A DNA stretch of 21,196 nucleotides from JBBIII01 sp037446575 (GTDB taxonomy: Bacteria; Bacteroidota; Ignavibacteria; UBA10030): NCBI GenBank assembly GCA_037446575.1, contig JBBIII010000045.1, positions 1 to 21,196 of the forward strand, read 5' to 3'. Shown piece after piece: positions 21,161-21,196 of this stretch. Numbering within the stretch: position 1 is the stretch's first letter; every line of letters begins with the position of its first letter. A model generated the notes under the pieces. That model saw nothing but the letters and a program-made list of their open reading frames with translations. It was not told the DNA's origin and did no database searches. The translations under genes and the position numbers were made by a program.

Positions 21161-21196
21161 GTAAGAAGTAAGAAGTAAGAAGTAAGAAGTAAGAAG
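21161..21196 (+). repeat. Heptanucleotide tandem repeat (GTAAGAA)n
   Basis: Five perfect copies of GTAAGAA occupy 21161-21195, and a further G shows the array continues beyond the window. The array begins one base after the TAA stop of the peptidase gene. The unit contains TAA in a rotating frame, so read-through of the gene would be stopped. Total copy number is unknown. Confidence 0.9.

Noticed and set aside
1..21196. CRISPR arrays, insertion sequences, tRNA or rRNA genes
   Set aside because: No regularly spaced direct repeats with spacers, no transposase-like frame and no tRNA or rRNA signature seen on either strand.

Overview
The window is an AT-rich, gene-dense bacterial segment in which every recognisable gene lies on the plus strand. 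I infer a member of the Bacteroidota/Chlorobi group, most likely Ignavibacteria-like. The reasons are the exported NHL-repeat protein, a B12-riboswitch-controlled TonB receptor, a DUF6580 membrane protein, paired glutamate dehydrogenases with response-regulator/PPDK-like fusion proteins, and a Tat-exported TldD homologue. Strong GGAGG-type ribosome binding sites and an E. coli-like -35/-10 promoter argue against classical Bacteroidia. The taxonomic call is inference only.

Layout. 1-123: 3' end of a gene that may encode an NlpC/P60-type hydrolase, overlapping an exported NHL beta-propeller protein (102-974). 1061-1489: ssb, with a good promoter. 1534-1842: cobalamin riboswitch plus intrinsic terminator, controlling a BtuB-like receptor (1875-3818) and a DUF6580 membrane protein (3875-4399), closed by a terminator. 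4698-16709: the core of the window, a two-gene module present twice. Each copy is a ~450-residue glutamate dehydrogenase followed by a ~1000-residue protein with two receiver-like domains fused to a PPDK/PEP-synthase-type ATP-grasp domain. The copies are separated by tldD-tldE. 16711-18150: a tiny zinc-ribbon gene and a third, archaeal/Gram-positive-type glutamate dehydrogenase, apparently continuing the second module as an operon. 18229-18974: a HEPN/MNT toxin-antitoxin pair with all signature residues. 19138-21159: an exported S9 (DPP5-like) peptidase, followed directly by a 7-bp tandem repeat that runs off the window.

How the genes fit together. The S9 exopeptidase, the TldD/TldE metalloprotease and three glutamate dehydrogenases of different predicted coenzyme type suggest a peptide/amino-acid-using lifestyle, with separate catabolic (NAD) and anabolic (NADP) glutamate enzymes. 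The strongest candidate for an undescribed system is the repeated pairing of a glutamate dehydrogenase with a REC-REC-PPDK-like protein. This protein has no PEP/pyruvate-binding barrel and so is unlikely to be a true PEP synthase; I propose, as inference, a nucleotide-binding regulator or phosphotransferase linked to glutamate/carbon metabolism.
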